64,000 nucleotides of DNA, taken from contig NZ_BLJF01000001.1 of the NCBI RefSeq assembly GCF_009932335.1, forward strand, positions 2,666,001 through 2,730,000. The letters are read 5' to 3'. The notes under the pieces are model-generated. The model saw only the letters and a list, made by a program, of their open reading frames with translations. It made no database searches and was not told the origin of the DNA. A program made the translations under genes and the position numbers. The stretch is from Pseudomonas asiatica. GTDB taxonomy: Bacteria > Pseudomonadota > Gammaproteobacteria > Pseudomonadales > Pseudomonadaceae. This document shows, piece after piece, positions 49,581-58,270 of the stretch (position 1 is its first letter; each line of letters begins with the position of its first letter).

Positions 49581-50816
49581 ATGCAAACCAACCTGAGCGA
49601 AACCGCCCGGCACCTGGCCCGCGCCGACGAGGCCGAAAGCATCCTGCGCTCCTGCGTGCACTGTGGCTTCTGTACCGCCACGTGCCCCACCTACCAGCTG
49701 CTGGGCGATGAACTGGACGGCCCACGCGGGCGCATCTACCTGATCAAGCAGATGCTCGAAGGCGCGCCGATCACCGCCAGCACCCAGTTGCACCTGGATC
49801 GCTGCCTGACCTGCCGCAACTGTGAAACCACCTGCCCTTCCGGGGTGAAGTACCACGACCTGCTGGACATTGGCCGCGCCGTGGTCGAACAGCAGGTGCC
49901 ACGCCCGCTCGGCCAGCGCCTGCTGCGCCAGGGCCTGCGTGCAGTGGTGCCACGCCCGGCGCTGTTCAAGGCCCTGACCCGCAGTGGCCAGGCCCTGCGC
50001 CCGCTGCTGCCGGCCACGCTCAAGCGCAAGCTGCCGGCGCGGGTCACCGCCCCCGGCCAACGCCCCGCACCGCGCCATGCGCGGCGGGTGCTGATGCTGG
50101 AAGGCTGTGTGCAACCGGCCCTGTCGCCCAACACCAACGCAGCCGCCGCACGCCTGCTGGACCGCCTGGGCATCAGCGTGGTGCCAATCCAGCAGGCGGG
50201 CTGCTGTGGCGCGGTGGACTACCACCTCAATGCCCAGGAACAAGGCCTGCAACGGGCGCGGCGCAATATCGATGCCTGGTGGCCTGCCATCGAAGCCGGC
50301 GCCGAGGCCATCGTGCAAACCGCCAGCGGCTGCGGCGCGTTCGTGCGCGATTACGGCCACCTGCTGGAAAAGGACCCGCGCTACGCCGCCAAGGCCGCAC
50401 GGGTCAGCGCTCTGTCCCGCGACCTGGTGGAGGTGCTGCGCGACGAGCCGGTCGAGCAACTGGGCGTGTGCGTCGAACAGCGCCTGGCCTTCCATTGCCC
50501 ATGCACCCTGCAGCACGCGCTGAAGCTGGGGGGTGCGGTGGAGGCATTGCTGACACGCCTTGGCTTCACCTTGACCCCGGTACCGGACGGCCACCTGTGC
50601 TGCGGCTCGGCCGGCACCTATTCGCTGACCCAACCCGAGCTGTCGCTACAACTGCGCGACAACCGCCTCAACGCCCTGGAAAGCGGCAAACCGCAAGTCA
50701 TCGCCACCGCCAACATCGGCTGCCAGGCCCACCTCGACGGGGCCGGGCGCACACCGGTGCGGCACTGGATCGAAATCGTCGAAGCAGCCTTGAACCCGGA
50801 GAACCACCATGCATAG
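49581..50816 (+). CDS. glcF: glycolate oxidase iron-sulfur subunit GlcF
   Basis: 411 residues. Two ferredoxin-like 4Fe-4S motifs near the N-terminus (C25, C28, C31, C35 in SCVHCGFCTATCPTY; C75, C78, C81, C85 in RCLTCRNCETTCPSG) are followed by two CCG-type domains (LMLEGCVQPALSPNTNAAAA, QQAGCCGAVDYHLNAQEQGL; VPDGHLCCGSAGTYSLTQPE). It takes electrons from GlcD/E to the quinone pool. Overlaps glcG by eight bases. Confidence 0.95.
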   Translation: MQTNLSETARHLARADEAESILRSCVHCGFCTATCPTYQLLGDELDGPRGRIYLIKQMLEGAPITASTQLHLDRCLTCRNCETTCPSGVKYHDLLDIGRAVVEQQVPRPLGQRLLRQGLRAVVPRPALFKALTRSGQALRPLLPATLKRKLPARVTAPGQRPAPRHARRVLMLEGCVQPALSPNTNAAAARLLDRLGISVVPIQQAGCCGAVDYHLNAQEQGLQRARRNIDAWWPAIEAGAEAIVQTASGCGAFVRDYGHLLEKDPRYAAKAARVSALSRDLVEVLRDEPVEQLGVCVEQRLAFHCPCTLQHALKLGGAVEALLTRLGFTLTPVPDGHLCCGSAGTYSLTQPELSLQLRDNRLNALESGKPQVIATANIGCQAHLDGAGRTPVRHWIEIVEAALNPENHHA

Positions 50817-51207
50817 CAAGTCCGTTATCGGCCAGGCCGAAGTCGCCAAAGTGCTGACCGCCGCCCGCCAGGAAGCCCAGGCACAACAATGGAACGTGAC
50901 CATTGCCGTGGTCGACGACGGCGGCCACCCGCTGGCCCTGGAGCGCCTGGACGGCTGCGCGCCGGCCAGCGCCTACATCGCGATGGAAAAGGCCCGCACT
51001 GCCGCACTGGGGCGCAAGGAGACGCGAGATTACGAGGAAATGGTCAATGGTGGCCGTACTGCTTTCGTTACCGCGCCGCTGCTGACCAGCCTGGAAGGTG
51101 GCGTACCGCTGCGGGTGGATGGCCAGGTGGTGGGGGCGATTGGCGTGTCCGGGGTCAAGGCCGAGCAGGATGCCCAGGTGGCCAAGGCCGGGGCGGCTGC
51201 CCTCTGA
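50809..51207 (+). CDS. glcG: GlcG, HbpS-like small protein of the glc operon
   Basis: 132-residue HbpS/GlcG-family protein: VTIAVVDDGGHPLALERLDG, YIAMEKARTAALGRKETRDY, VTAPLLTSLEGGVPLRVDGQ and VVGAIGVSGVKAEQDAQVAK. Cytoplasmic, probably octameric as in relatives; haem or cofactor handling is suspected for the family, function unproven. Translationally coupled to glcF. Confidence 0.92.
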   Translation: MHSKSVIGQAEVAKVLTAARQEAQAQQWNVTIAVVDDGGHPLALERLDGCAPASAYIAMEKARTAALGRKETRDYEEMVNGGRTAFVTAPLLTSLEGGVPLRVDGQVVGAIGVSGVKAEQDAQVAKAGAAAL

Positions 51208-51214
51208 ATCCTGT

Positions 51215-51314
51215 GCCGGCCTCTTCGCGGGCTTGCCCGCTCCCACAGGGCTTTCACAAGGCCTGAGACGGGTGCAGCACCTGTAGGAGCGGGTTTACCC
51301 GCGAAGAGGCCGGC
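51215..51314. repeat. REP inverted pair
   Basis: GCCGGCCTCTTCGCGGGCTT (51215 on) is matched by its complement ending 51314; the right arm has the GGGTTTACCC variant. It separates glcG from the malate synthase gene, whose expression may thus be independent. Confidence 0.9.
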
Positions 51315-51359
51315 AAAAGCAACATTTATCCAGAAGCCTGAACTTCGAGCGAACAGACA

Positions 51360-53531
51360 ATGCCAAACCATCCACTCCAGATCGCCCCCACCCTGCAGCG
51401 CTTCATCGAAGATGAGGTCCTCCCCGGCACCGGCATCGAAGCCCGCACCTTCTGGCAAGGCTTCAGCACCCTGATCCACGACCTCGCACCACAAAACCGC
51501 GCCCTGCTCGCCGAACGCGAGCACCTGCAGACAGAACTCGACAACTGGCACCGCCAGCACCCCGGCCCGATCCGTGACATGGCCGCCTACCAGCATTTCC
51601 TGCAAGGCATCGGCTACCTTGTAGAGCCCCCGGCAAGCGTGCAGGTCAGCACCCGCAACGTCGACCGCGAGATCGCCGTGCAGGCCGGCCCGCAACTGGT
51701 AGTGCCACTGAGCAACGCCCGCTACGCCCTCAACGCCGCCAACGCCCGCTGGGGCTCGCTGTACGATGCCCTGTACGGCACCGATGCCATCGCCGAAACC
51801 GAGGGCACCGAACGTGGCCAGGGCTACAACCCGCAACGCGGCGCCAAGGTGATCGCCTATGGCCGGCAGTTCCTCGACACCGCGGCCCCCCTCGACGGTG
51901 CGTCGCACAACGACGCCAAGGCCTACGCGATCAGCCAGGGCACGCTGCAGGTAACCCTGGCCGATGGCCGCCAGGTCGGCCTCAGGCACCCCGCGCAACT
52001 GCGTGGTTACCAAGGTGAGCCGAACACGCCAACAGCGATCCTGTTGCAGCATCACCAGCTGCATTTCGAAATCCAGGTCGACCCGGCCAACGCCATCGGC
52101 CGGCAGGACCCGGCCGGGGTCAAGGACATCCTGCTGGAGGCCGCGCTCACCACCATCATCGACTGCGAAGACTCGGTAGCCGCCGTGGATGCCGACGACA
52201 AGGTCAACGTCTACCGCAACTGGCTCGGCCTGATGAAGGGCGACCTCAGCGAACAGGTCAGCAAGGGCGGCAAGACCTTCGAACGCACCCTGGCCAAAGA
52301 CCGCCACTACCACGGCGCAGACGACCAGCCACTGACCCTGCCAGGCCGCTCGCTGCTGTTCATCCGCAACGTCGGCCACCTGATGACCAACCCGGCCATC
52401 CACGACCGCGATGGCCGGGAAATCCCGGAAGGCATCCTCGATGCTGTGGTCACCAGCCTGATCGGCCTGCATGACCTCAAGCGCCGTGGCAATTCCCGCG
52501 AGGGCAGCCTGTACATCGTCAAGCCGAAGATGCACGGGCCGGCCGAGGTGGCCTTTGCCGACCAGCTGTTCGGCCGTGTCGAAGCCCTGTTGGGCCTGCC
52601 CGCACACACGCTGAAGATGGGCATCATGGACGAGGAGCGGCGTACCAGCGTCAACCTCAAAGCCTGCATCGCCAGCGCCGCGTCACGGGTGGTGTTCATC
52701 AATACCGGCTTCCTCGACCGCACCGGTGACGAGATGCACACGGCCATGGAAGCCGGCGCCATGCTGCGCAAGGGCGACATGAAAGGCAGTGCCTGGATCC
52801 AGGCCTACGAGCGCAGCAACGTACTGGTGGGGCTGGCCTGTGGCCTGCGCGGCAAGGCGCAAATCGGCAAGGGCATGTGGGCCATGCCCGACCTGATGGC
52901 GGCCATGCTGGAACAGAAAGTCGCCCAGCCCAGGGCCGGCGCCAACACGGCCTGGGTGCCCTCGCCCACAGCCGCGACACTGCATGCGCTGCACTACCAC
53001 CAGGTGGATGTGGCGGCCGTGCAGCAAACGCTGGAACAGGTTGACCTGAATGCCCAGCGCGCCGAGTTGCTGCATGACTTGCTCAGTGTCCCGGTCAGCC
53101 CCGAGCGGCCCTGGAGCGCAGCCGAAATCCAGGCCGAGCTGGACAACAACTGCCAGGGTATCCTCGGTTACGTGGTGCGCTGGGTCGAGCAAGGGGTAGG
53201 CTGTTCCAAGGTGCCGGATATCCATGATGTGGGCTTGATGGAAGACCGCGCGACCCTGCGGATTTCCGCGCAGCACATTGCCAACTGGCTGCACCACGGG
53301 GTGGTCGATGCCGAGCAGGTCGAGGCGACCTTGCAACGCATGGCCGGCGTGGTCGACCAGCAGAATGCCGGGGACCCGGCGTACCGGCCGATGGCCGCCG
53401 GTTTCGAGGCATCGCATGCCTTCCGCGCTGCGAGGGAGCTGGTGTTCAAGGGGCGGCAGCAGCCCAGTGGCTATACCGAACCGTTACTGCATGGCTGGCG
53501 CTTGCTTTTCAAGCAGGAGGTTGGGCGCTGA
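51360..53531 (+). CDS. glcB: malate synthase G
   Basis: 723-residue malate synthase G, condensing glyoxylate with acetyl-CoA to malate. Signatures: [20 protein letters not shown] with the catalytic Asp region, [60 protein letters not shown] and the C-terminal catalytic Asp in [20 protein letters not shown]. Its place right after glcDEFG, as in the E. coli glc locus, closes the route from glycolate to the TCA cycle. Start ATG 51360. Confidence 0.95.
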   Translation: MPNHPLQIAPTLQRFIEDEVLPGTGIEARTFWQGFSTLIHDLAPQNRALLAEREHLQTELDNWHRQHPGPIRDMAAYQHFLQGIGYLVEPPASVQVSTRNVDREIAVQAGPQLVVPLSNARYALNAANARWGSLYDALYGTDAIAETEGTERGQGYNPQRGAKVIAYGRQFLDTAAPLDGASHNDAKAYAISQGTLQVTLADGRQVGLRHPAQLRGYQGEPNTPTAILLQHHQLHFEIQVDPANAIGRQDPAGVKDILLEAALTTIIDCEDSVAAVDADDKVNVYRNWLGLMKGDLSEQVSKGGKTFERTLAKDRHYHGADDQPLTLPGRSLLFIRNVGHLMTNPAIHDRDGREIPEGILDAVVTSLIGLHDLKRRGNSREGSLYIVKPKMHGPAEVAFADQLFGRVEALLGLPAHTLKMGIMDEERRTSVNLKACIASAASRVVFINTGFLDRTGDEMHTAMEAGAMLRKGDMKGSAWIQAYERSNVLVGLACGLRGKAQIGKGMWAMPDLMAAMLEQKVAQPRAGANTAWVPSPTAATLHALHYHQVDVAAVQQTLEQVDLNAQRAELLHDLLSVPVSPERPWSAAEIQAELDNNCQGILGYVVRWVEQGVGCSKVPDIHDVGLMEDRATLRISAQHIANWLHHGVVDAEQVEATLQRMAGVVDQQNAGDPAYRPMAAGFEASHAFRAARELVFKGRQQPSGYTEPLLHGWRLLFKQEVGR

Positions 53532-53538
53532 TGCTGAC

Positions 53539-53557
53539 AGGGGCCGCTATGCGGCCC
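53539..53557. terminator. short GC hairpin after glcB
   Basis: GGGGCCGC-TAT-GCGGCCCC is an eight-base-pair stem with a three-base loop starting eight bases after the glcB stop. No T-run follows, so it is either a weak terminator or a miniature of the GGGGCCGC element seen in the REP clusters. Confidence 0.5.
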
Positions 53558-53699
53558 CACTGCATGAAAACAAGTGGTATTCCGGCACTTTCAGAAGTTT
53601 CCTATTCGGCGCTCGGAAGCGTCCTACTTGTTGCCTCTGCCCTCTGAAAACATGATCGGCACTGGATGACGCAAGGTAGCGATCCAGAGGAGGTTCCGC

Positions 53700-54038
53700 A
53701 TGCACCTGTACGCCCGCCCCACTGCCGAATTGCGCAGCACCCTGCGCGAACTGCTGGCCCATGACATGAACAACCCCGATGACGACCCGCACCTGTCGGG
53801 GGTGATGTTCTTCTGCGCTACCGATGAACGCTCCCGCCAACTGATCGAGCGTATCGAGTTGCTGGCCAGCGAGTTGTTCTTCGACCCGAACGGGCGGGCC
53901 ATCTCCGAGCATATGAAAGCGGCGGCGGTGGAAGGCGTTCGCATCAAGCGCAACCGCAAGGCGCCGGCGGACGAGACGGTGATACGTATCGCGCTGGCAG
54001 ACAAGGGCTACATCACGGTGAGTACGGCACGCTTCTGA
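53700..54038 (+). CDS. conserved small protein of unknown function
   Basis: 112 residues with a perfect AGGAGG five bases before the ATG. Sequence: MHLYARPTAELRSTLRELLA, PHLSGVMFFCATDERSRQLI, ELLASELFFDPNGRAISEHM, ending RIALADKGYITVSTARF. No signal peptide, TM or known motif; looks like a compact alpha/beta protein. A monocistronic position between glcB and the composite repeat gives no hint of function. Confidence 0.7.
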   Translation: MHLYARPTAELRSTLRELLAHDMNNPDDDPHLSGVMFFCATDERSRQLIERIELLASELFFDPNGRAISEHMKAAAVEGVRIKRNRKAPADETVIRIALADKGYITVSTARF

Positions 54039-54431
54039 TTACCTACCGCTTGCCTGGGGGCCGCATTGCGGCCCATCGCCGGCAAGCCAGCTCCCACCTC
54101 GACTGCACCGACCTCAAGCATTGTGCAGTTCCTGTGGGAGATTGCCCAGCCCTTTGGGCTGCGCTTTCGCGCAGAGAACAAATATCGCTCGTTTGACGCG
54201 GCCTGTGTAGGAGCAGCCTTGTGCTGCGAAGAGGCCGGTACAGCCAATAGACAGGCTTTGTCAGCCCCGGCCTCTTCGCAGCACAAGGCTGCTCCTACAG
54301 AACCTCGCCGAACCAATGAGTCATGTGTTGTTCTATGAGAGCTGGCTTGCCGGCGATGGGCCGCAAAGCGGCCCCATGCCCTTCCCCGACCAATCCGCTA
54401 TCCTGAGCACTTCCCCGCTCCGGACCGCTCC
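54039..54431. other. 393-bp gap filled by repeats
   Basis: Contains the 24789-type element (54058-54138), the composite repeat (54131-54357) and about 70 bp of MocR gene leader. The open frame on the minus strand here (54008-54316) is a by-product of the repeat and has a twin in the other copy. Confidence 0.85.
54131..54357. repeat. composite 227-bp intergenic repeat, copy 2
   Basis: Same structure as 6726-6952, same orientation, 223 of 227 positions identical; the four differences lie in the non-palindromic linker at 54180-54206. Directly upstream, 54058-54138 matches 24789-24869, so this copy is a larger mosaic. Confidence 0.92.
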
Positions 54432-55865
54432 ATGGAACTGCACATTCGCCTGGAAGGCCGCAAAGGCCTGGCCGACCAGCTTTACCAGCAATTGCGCGCC
54501 GGCATCGACAGCGGCCACCTGGCCGCCGGCACCCAACTGCCGCCAAGCCGCCTGCTGGCAGAGCAGCTGGGCGTGTCGCGCAAGACCGTGGCCGAGGCCT
54601 ATTCCCGGCTGACCTACGACAACCTGCTGAGCGGCGTGGTCGGCCGGGGCACCTTCGTCACCCCGCGCCAGCCGCTGCGCAGCAGCGAATCGCCCGCCAT
54701 TCCCCTGGCTGGTGCCGCGTCGCTCGAGCGCTGGCAGCAGCGCGCCACCGTGCTGAGCCGACGCCAGCTGGAGGCTCCGTCGCGTTACGACTTCATCGGC
54801 GGGGCCTCGAGCAAGGCGCAGTTCCCGTTCGACCAGTGGCGCAGTTGCCTGAACTATGCCCTGCGCCGCAGCCAGCGCCATCCCGAGCGGCAGTTCCCTG
54901 CCCAGGGCCTGCCGGAGCTGCGCGAGGCCATTGCCCATCATGTCGCCTATGCCCGCGGCGTGCACTGCAGCGCCGCTGACCTGCTGGTGTGCAACGGCGC
55001 CCAGCAGGCACTGGACCTGATCGCACGGGTACTGGTCGAGCCGGGTTGCCAGGTAGCCATGGAAGACCCGGGCTACCCGCCAGCGCGGCAACTGTTCCTG
55101 GCCCTGGGTGCGCGCCTGCAATCGGTACCGGTGGACGATGAAGGGCTGTGCGTGGAGCAGATCGCCGACGGCACCCGGCTGATCTATGTGACGCCCTCGC
55201 ACCAGTTCCCGCTGGGCATGCCGATGAGCGAGCCACGCCGGCACGCCCTGCTGGCACGGGCCGCCGAGCTGGGTGCGTTGATCATCGAAGACGACTACGA
55301 CTGCGAGTTCCGCTACCACGGCCCAGCCGCAGACGCTCTACAGCGCCTCGACCGCCATGGCCTGGTGGCCTATGTGGGGACCTTTTCCAAGACCTTGCTG
55401 CCCGAGTTGCGCCTGGGCTACGCCGTACTGCCGCCCGACGTGCTGAAGGCGGCCTGCGTGGCCAAGCACCTCAGCGACTGGCACAGCCCGACCCTGTTGC
55501 AGTGGGCACTGGCGCGCTTTCTCGGCGAAGGCCACCTGAACAAGCACATCCGCCGTTGCCACGAGGTCTACAGCGCCCGTCGCGAACGCATCCTCGCGCG
55601 GCTGGGCGGCGACTTGGCACCGTGGTTCAGCGCCATCCCCGCCAGCGCCGGGTTCCACCTCAGCGCCCTGGCTAAACCTGGGGTCGATGTCGAGCTGCTG
55701 GCCAACCTCGCACGCAAGGTGGAGGTCGGCCTGTATTCGCTCGCGCCGTTCTTCAGCGAAGCGCCAGTGCGCCCGGGGCTGTTGCTGGGCTTCGGCGCCA
55801 TCGAGCTGCTGGACATCGACCCGGCGCTGGACCGGGTGCGCGACACCCTGCAGCGCCTCAGTTGA
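54432..55865 (+). CDS. MocR-type PLP-dependent GntR regulator
   Basis: 477-residue fusion of an N-terminal GntR winged helix (QLYQQLRAGIDSGHLAAGTQ, LPPSRLLAEQLGVSRKTVAE, GRGTFVTPRQP) with a fold-type I aminotransferase-like domain. The latter carries QFPFDQWRSCLNYALRRSQR, EDPGYPPARQLFLALGARL, DDYDCEFRYHGP and the PLP lysine K320 in GTFSKTLLPELRLGY. Members sense PLP or amino compounds and control a neighbouring gene. Here the candidates are the convergent MFS/deaminase operon and the AhpD-like gene. The effector is not deducible; PdxR-like control of vitamin B6 is one option but no pdx gene is here. Confidence 0.9.
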   Translation: MELHIRLEGRKGLADQLYQQLRAGIDSGHLAAGTQLPPSRLLAEQLGVSRKTVAEAYSRLTYDNLLSGVVGRGTFVTPRQPLRSSESPAIPLAGAASLERWQQRATVLSRRQLEAPSRYDFIGGASSKAQFPFDQWRSCLNYALRRSQRHPERQFPAQGLPELREAIAHHVAYARGVHCSAADLLVCNGAQQALDLIARVLVEPGCQVAMEDPGYPPARQLFLALGARLQSVPVDDEGLCVEQIADGTRLIYVTPSHQFPLGMPMSEPRRHALLARAAELGALIIEDDYDCEFRYHGPAADALQRLDRHGLVAYVGTFSKTLLPELRLGYAVLPPDVLKAACVAKHLSDWHSPTLLQWALARFLGEGHLNKHIRRCHEVYSARRERILARLGGDLAPWFSAIPASAGFHLSALAKPGVDVELLANLARKVEVGLYSLAPFFSEAPVRPGLLLGFGAIELLDIDPALDRVRDTLQRLS

Positions 55866-57054
55866 CCGGCGCGGCCTTGCCCGCCACTACCGGGCGGGCA
55901 ATCGCCGCGGCATAACCGCGAGGGTTGAACCACGTGGTAACCAGCAGCATCGCCACCACGGTCACGGTCAGCAGCGTCCACGAGGCCTGGAAATCACCGC
56001 TCATGTCGCGCAACCAGCCGGTGACGTAAGGCACGATGCCGGTGATGATGAAGCCGATGCCCTGCACGAACGCCGCCAGGCTGCCAGCCTCGGCAGGTGT
56101 CTTCAGGTGCTCCAGGGTCAGCGTCAGGCTCTGGCTGAAGCAGGCGCCCAGACCGAAACCGATCATCGCCACCCACAGCCCCGAGGCCAGCGTGGGTGCC
56201 AGCAGCAGGCCGAGAAAACCCACCAGCTGGATCGCCAAGGCCAGCCACAGGCCCGGGCGTCGGTCTGCCCAGCGCCGCAGCAACAGCGGCAAGCCCAATG
56301 CACCGGCCACCTGAAAGATGGTCATCAGGCCAACCAGGTCGGCACCGCCCTGGGCGCTGCCACCATGCTCGATGTGATAGGCCGGCAACCAGGCCACCAT
56401 GCTGGTGTAGCCACCGTTGATCAAGCCAAAGTACAGCGCCAGCAACCAGGCCCGACGCGTACCGAACCAATGACCGCCGGCGGCACCGGCCAGTTTCGGC
56501 GCCTCCTGGCGCGGCCGCAGCACGGCCCAGGCCAGCACCGCCAGCACAGCCGGGATCGCCCACACGCCCAGGCCGACCTGCCAATGGCCGAAGTAGCCAC
56601 TGATGTGCGGCCCAAGCACGGCGGCCAGGCCGCCGCCGCTCATCAGCGCTGCCGAATACAGGCCCATCGCCCCCGCCAGGCGGCCGGGAAACCAGCGGTT
56701 GACCAGCCCCGGCATCATGCCCTGCACTACCGCCACCCCCAGGCCGGCGACCACCGCACTGGCAATCAGCGCCCAGGCGCTGCCCAGTTGCAGGCGCCAC
56801 AGGCAGGCCAGGGCGATGGCAGACAGGCCAGCGAGCATGCCGCCATGTTCGCTGATCCAGCGCCGCAACCAGGGTTGCAGCAAGGGCACCAGGCCCATGC
56901 ACAGCACCGGCAACGCCGTCAGCAAGGCCGCCTGCTGGTAACCCAGGCCAGTACTTGCGCGCATGGGTTCGAGCAACGGGCCGATGCTGGTCAGGATCGG
57001 CCGCAGGTTCAGTGCCAGCAGGATGACCAGCAGCAGGTTCAATGCCGCTCTCAT
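55858..57054 (-). CDS. MFS transporter, CynX/NimT family
   Basis: 398 residues with about 12 TM helices. Start MRAALNLLLVILLALNLRPI, with the LRPxLTSIGPLL motif of cyanate-transporter-like proteins, then FGLINGGYTSMVAWLPAYHI and FIITGIVPYVTGWLRDMSGD. ATG at 57054 overlaps the deaminase stop (ATGA), so the two are co-translated. The family includes CynX and 2-nitroimidazole exporters; substrate here unknown, perhaps a nitrogen heterocycle acted on by the deaminase (inference). Confidence 0.87.
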   Translation of the reverse strand: MRAALNLLLVILLALNLRPILTSIGPLLEPMRASTGLGYQQAALLTALPVLCMGLVPLLQPWLRRWISEHGGMLAGLSAIALACLWRLQLGSAWALIASAVVAGLGVAVVQGMMPGLVNRWFPGRLAGAMGLYSAALMSGGGLAAVLGPHISGYFGHWQVGLGVWAIPAVLAVLAWAVLRPRQEAPKLAGAAGGHWFGTRRAWLLALYFGLINGGYTSMVAWLPAYHIEHGGSAQGGADLVGLMTIFQVAGALGLPLLLRRWADRRPGLWLALAIQLVGFLGLLLAPTLASGLWVAMIGFGLGACFSQSLTLTLEHLKTPAEAGSLAAFVQGIGFIITGIVPYVTGWLRDMSGDFQASWTLLTVTVVAMLLVTTWFNPRGYAAAIARPVVAGKAAPVN

Positions 57055-57506
57055 TGTGCGTTGGCCTGTTTCCACTCAAGGTAAAGACCGGCTTCGCCGC
57101 TGGGCTTCAGGGCGCGCAGCGGCAGGCTCTGTTGCTGGGGCGGGCGAGCCATCTGCGCGTATACCGCCGCGGTGGACAAGCCGTAGGGTTCGCCCTCGGC
57201 GTTGTCGTAGGCAAACCAGGCCCGCTCGATGCCGCACAGGTGCATGGCCGCCAGGCACATCGGGCATGGGTGGCCGCTGGCGTAGACTTCGGCGCCGTCC
57301 AGGCGTGCCTGACCCAGGGCATGGCTGGCCTTGCGGATGGCCTGCATCTCGGCGTGGGCGGTCGGGTCCTGGGTGCTGTGGATCTCGTTGACCGCACGCG
57401 CCAGCACCTGCCCCTGGTACACCAGCACGGCGCCGAAGGGCCGGCCACCGGCCTGAATGTTGGCGCGGGCCAGGTCGAGCGCTTCGCGCATGTGTTCTTC
57501 GGACAT
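57051..57506 (-). CDS. cytidine/guanine-type zinc deaminase
   Basis: 151-residue CDA-fold deaminase: the zinc ligands are H51 in HAEMQAI (with proton-shuttle E53) and C81, C84 in PCPMC. The N-terminal RPFGAVLVYQGQVLARAVNE and the C-terminal AWFAYDNAEGEPYGLSTAAV resemble guanine deaminase/TadA-like enzymes rather than cytidine deaminase. Start ATG 57506 after AGGGGAA. Coupled to the MFS gene. Substrate not determined. Confidence 0.87.
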   Translation of the reverse strand: MSEEHMREALDLARANIQAGGRPFGAVLVYQGQVLARAVNEIHSTQDPTAHAEMQAIRKASHALGQARLDGAEVYASGHPCPMCLAAMHLCGIERAWFAYDNAEGEPYGLSTAAVYAQMARPPQQQSLPLRALKPSGEAGLYLEWKQANAQ

Positions 57507-57590
57507 GAATCGGTTCCCCTGTTGCAAGACCTGATCATTATCCGGGCTTCGGCGGCCTGGCAGAAATGAAGAGATTGGATGCCTGTCAGT

Positions 57591-57650
57591 GGCCTCCCAA
57601 ATGGCCGATTGGCCTCCCGCTTATGCGCGTGATTGGCTATCGGGGAGGCC
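57591..57650. promoter_or_regulatory. three-copy GGCCTCCC operator candidate
   Basis: Between the divergent deaminase and AhpD-like genes, GGCCTCCC occurs directly at 57591-57598 and 57611-57618 (20 bp apart) and inverted as GGGAGGCC at 57643-57650. Two direct and one inverted half-site is the arrangement described for some MocR/PdxR operators. A MocR gene lies two genes away. Confidence 0.6.
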
Positions 57651-57702
57651 AACGTGCGGCGCTACAGTAGCGCCATCCCCCCCACACCCTTTGGAGACAG
57701 CC

Positions 57703-58140
57703 ATGCACAACCGTATCGAATGGGCCAAGCACGCCCCCGAGGCCTACAAAGCCATGGTCGGCCTGGAGCAGGCCCTGGCCAAGAGCGGCCTGGAGAATTC
57801 CCTGCTGGAACTGGTGCGCCTGCGGGCTTCGCAGATCAACGGCTGCGCCTACTGCGTCAACCTGCACGCCAACGATGCGCGCAAGGCCGGTGAGACCGAG
57901 GCACGCCTGCAGACCTTGTGCGTCTGGCAGGAAACCGCCTACTTCACCCCGCGCGAACGTGCTGCGCTGGCCTGGGTGGAGAGCCTGACCAGGCTGCCCG
58001 AGCATGGCGCGCCGCAGGCGGAATATGAAGCCTTGCAGGAACACTTCGAGCCGGCCGAGGTGGCCAACCTGACCCTGGCAATTGCCGCCATCAATGCCTG
58101 GAACCGCTTCGGGGTCGGGTTTGCCATGGTGCCGGCCTGA
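57703..58140 (+). CDS. AhpD-like carboxymuconolactone decarboxylase family protein
   Basis: 145-residue AhpD-like protein: the redox/catalytic pair C48-x-x-C51 with H55 in GCAYCVNLHANDAR, preceded by LLELVRLRASQIN, and NLTLAIAAINAWNRFGVGFA at the end. Members are alkylhydroperoxidase-like peroxidases in oligomeric helical bundles. GGAG upstream of the ATG at 57703. Divergent from the deaminase-MFS operon and probably under the same operator. Confidence 0.88.
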   Translation: MHNRIEWAKHAPEAYKAMVGLEQALAKSGLENSLLELVRLRASQINGCAYCVNLHANDARKAGETEARLQTLCVWQETAYFTPRERAALAWVESLTRLPEHGAPQAEYEALQEHFEPAEVANLTLAIAAINAWNRFGVGFAMVPA

Positions 58141-58159
58141 TCATTGAGCGGTAGCCTGT

Positions 58160-58259
58160 ACCGGCCTCTTCGCGGGCTTGCCCGCTCCCACAGGGATCGC
58201 ACAGGGCCTGAAAGCTGTGCTGCACCTGTGGGAGCGGGCAAGCCCGCGAAAGGGCCGGT
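58160..58259. repeat. REP inverted pair
   Basis: ACCGGCCTCTTCGCGGGCTT (58160 on) against its complement ending 58259, with a 30-bp spacer. Between the convergent AhpD-like and AraC-type genes. Confidence 0.9.
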
Positions 58260-58270
58260 GCAGGTGAACA

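Noticed and set aside
48072..50633. 853-codon minus-strand open frame across glcD-glcF
   Set aside because: Antisense shadow of three certain genes; translation is compositionally biased and has no domain.
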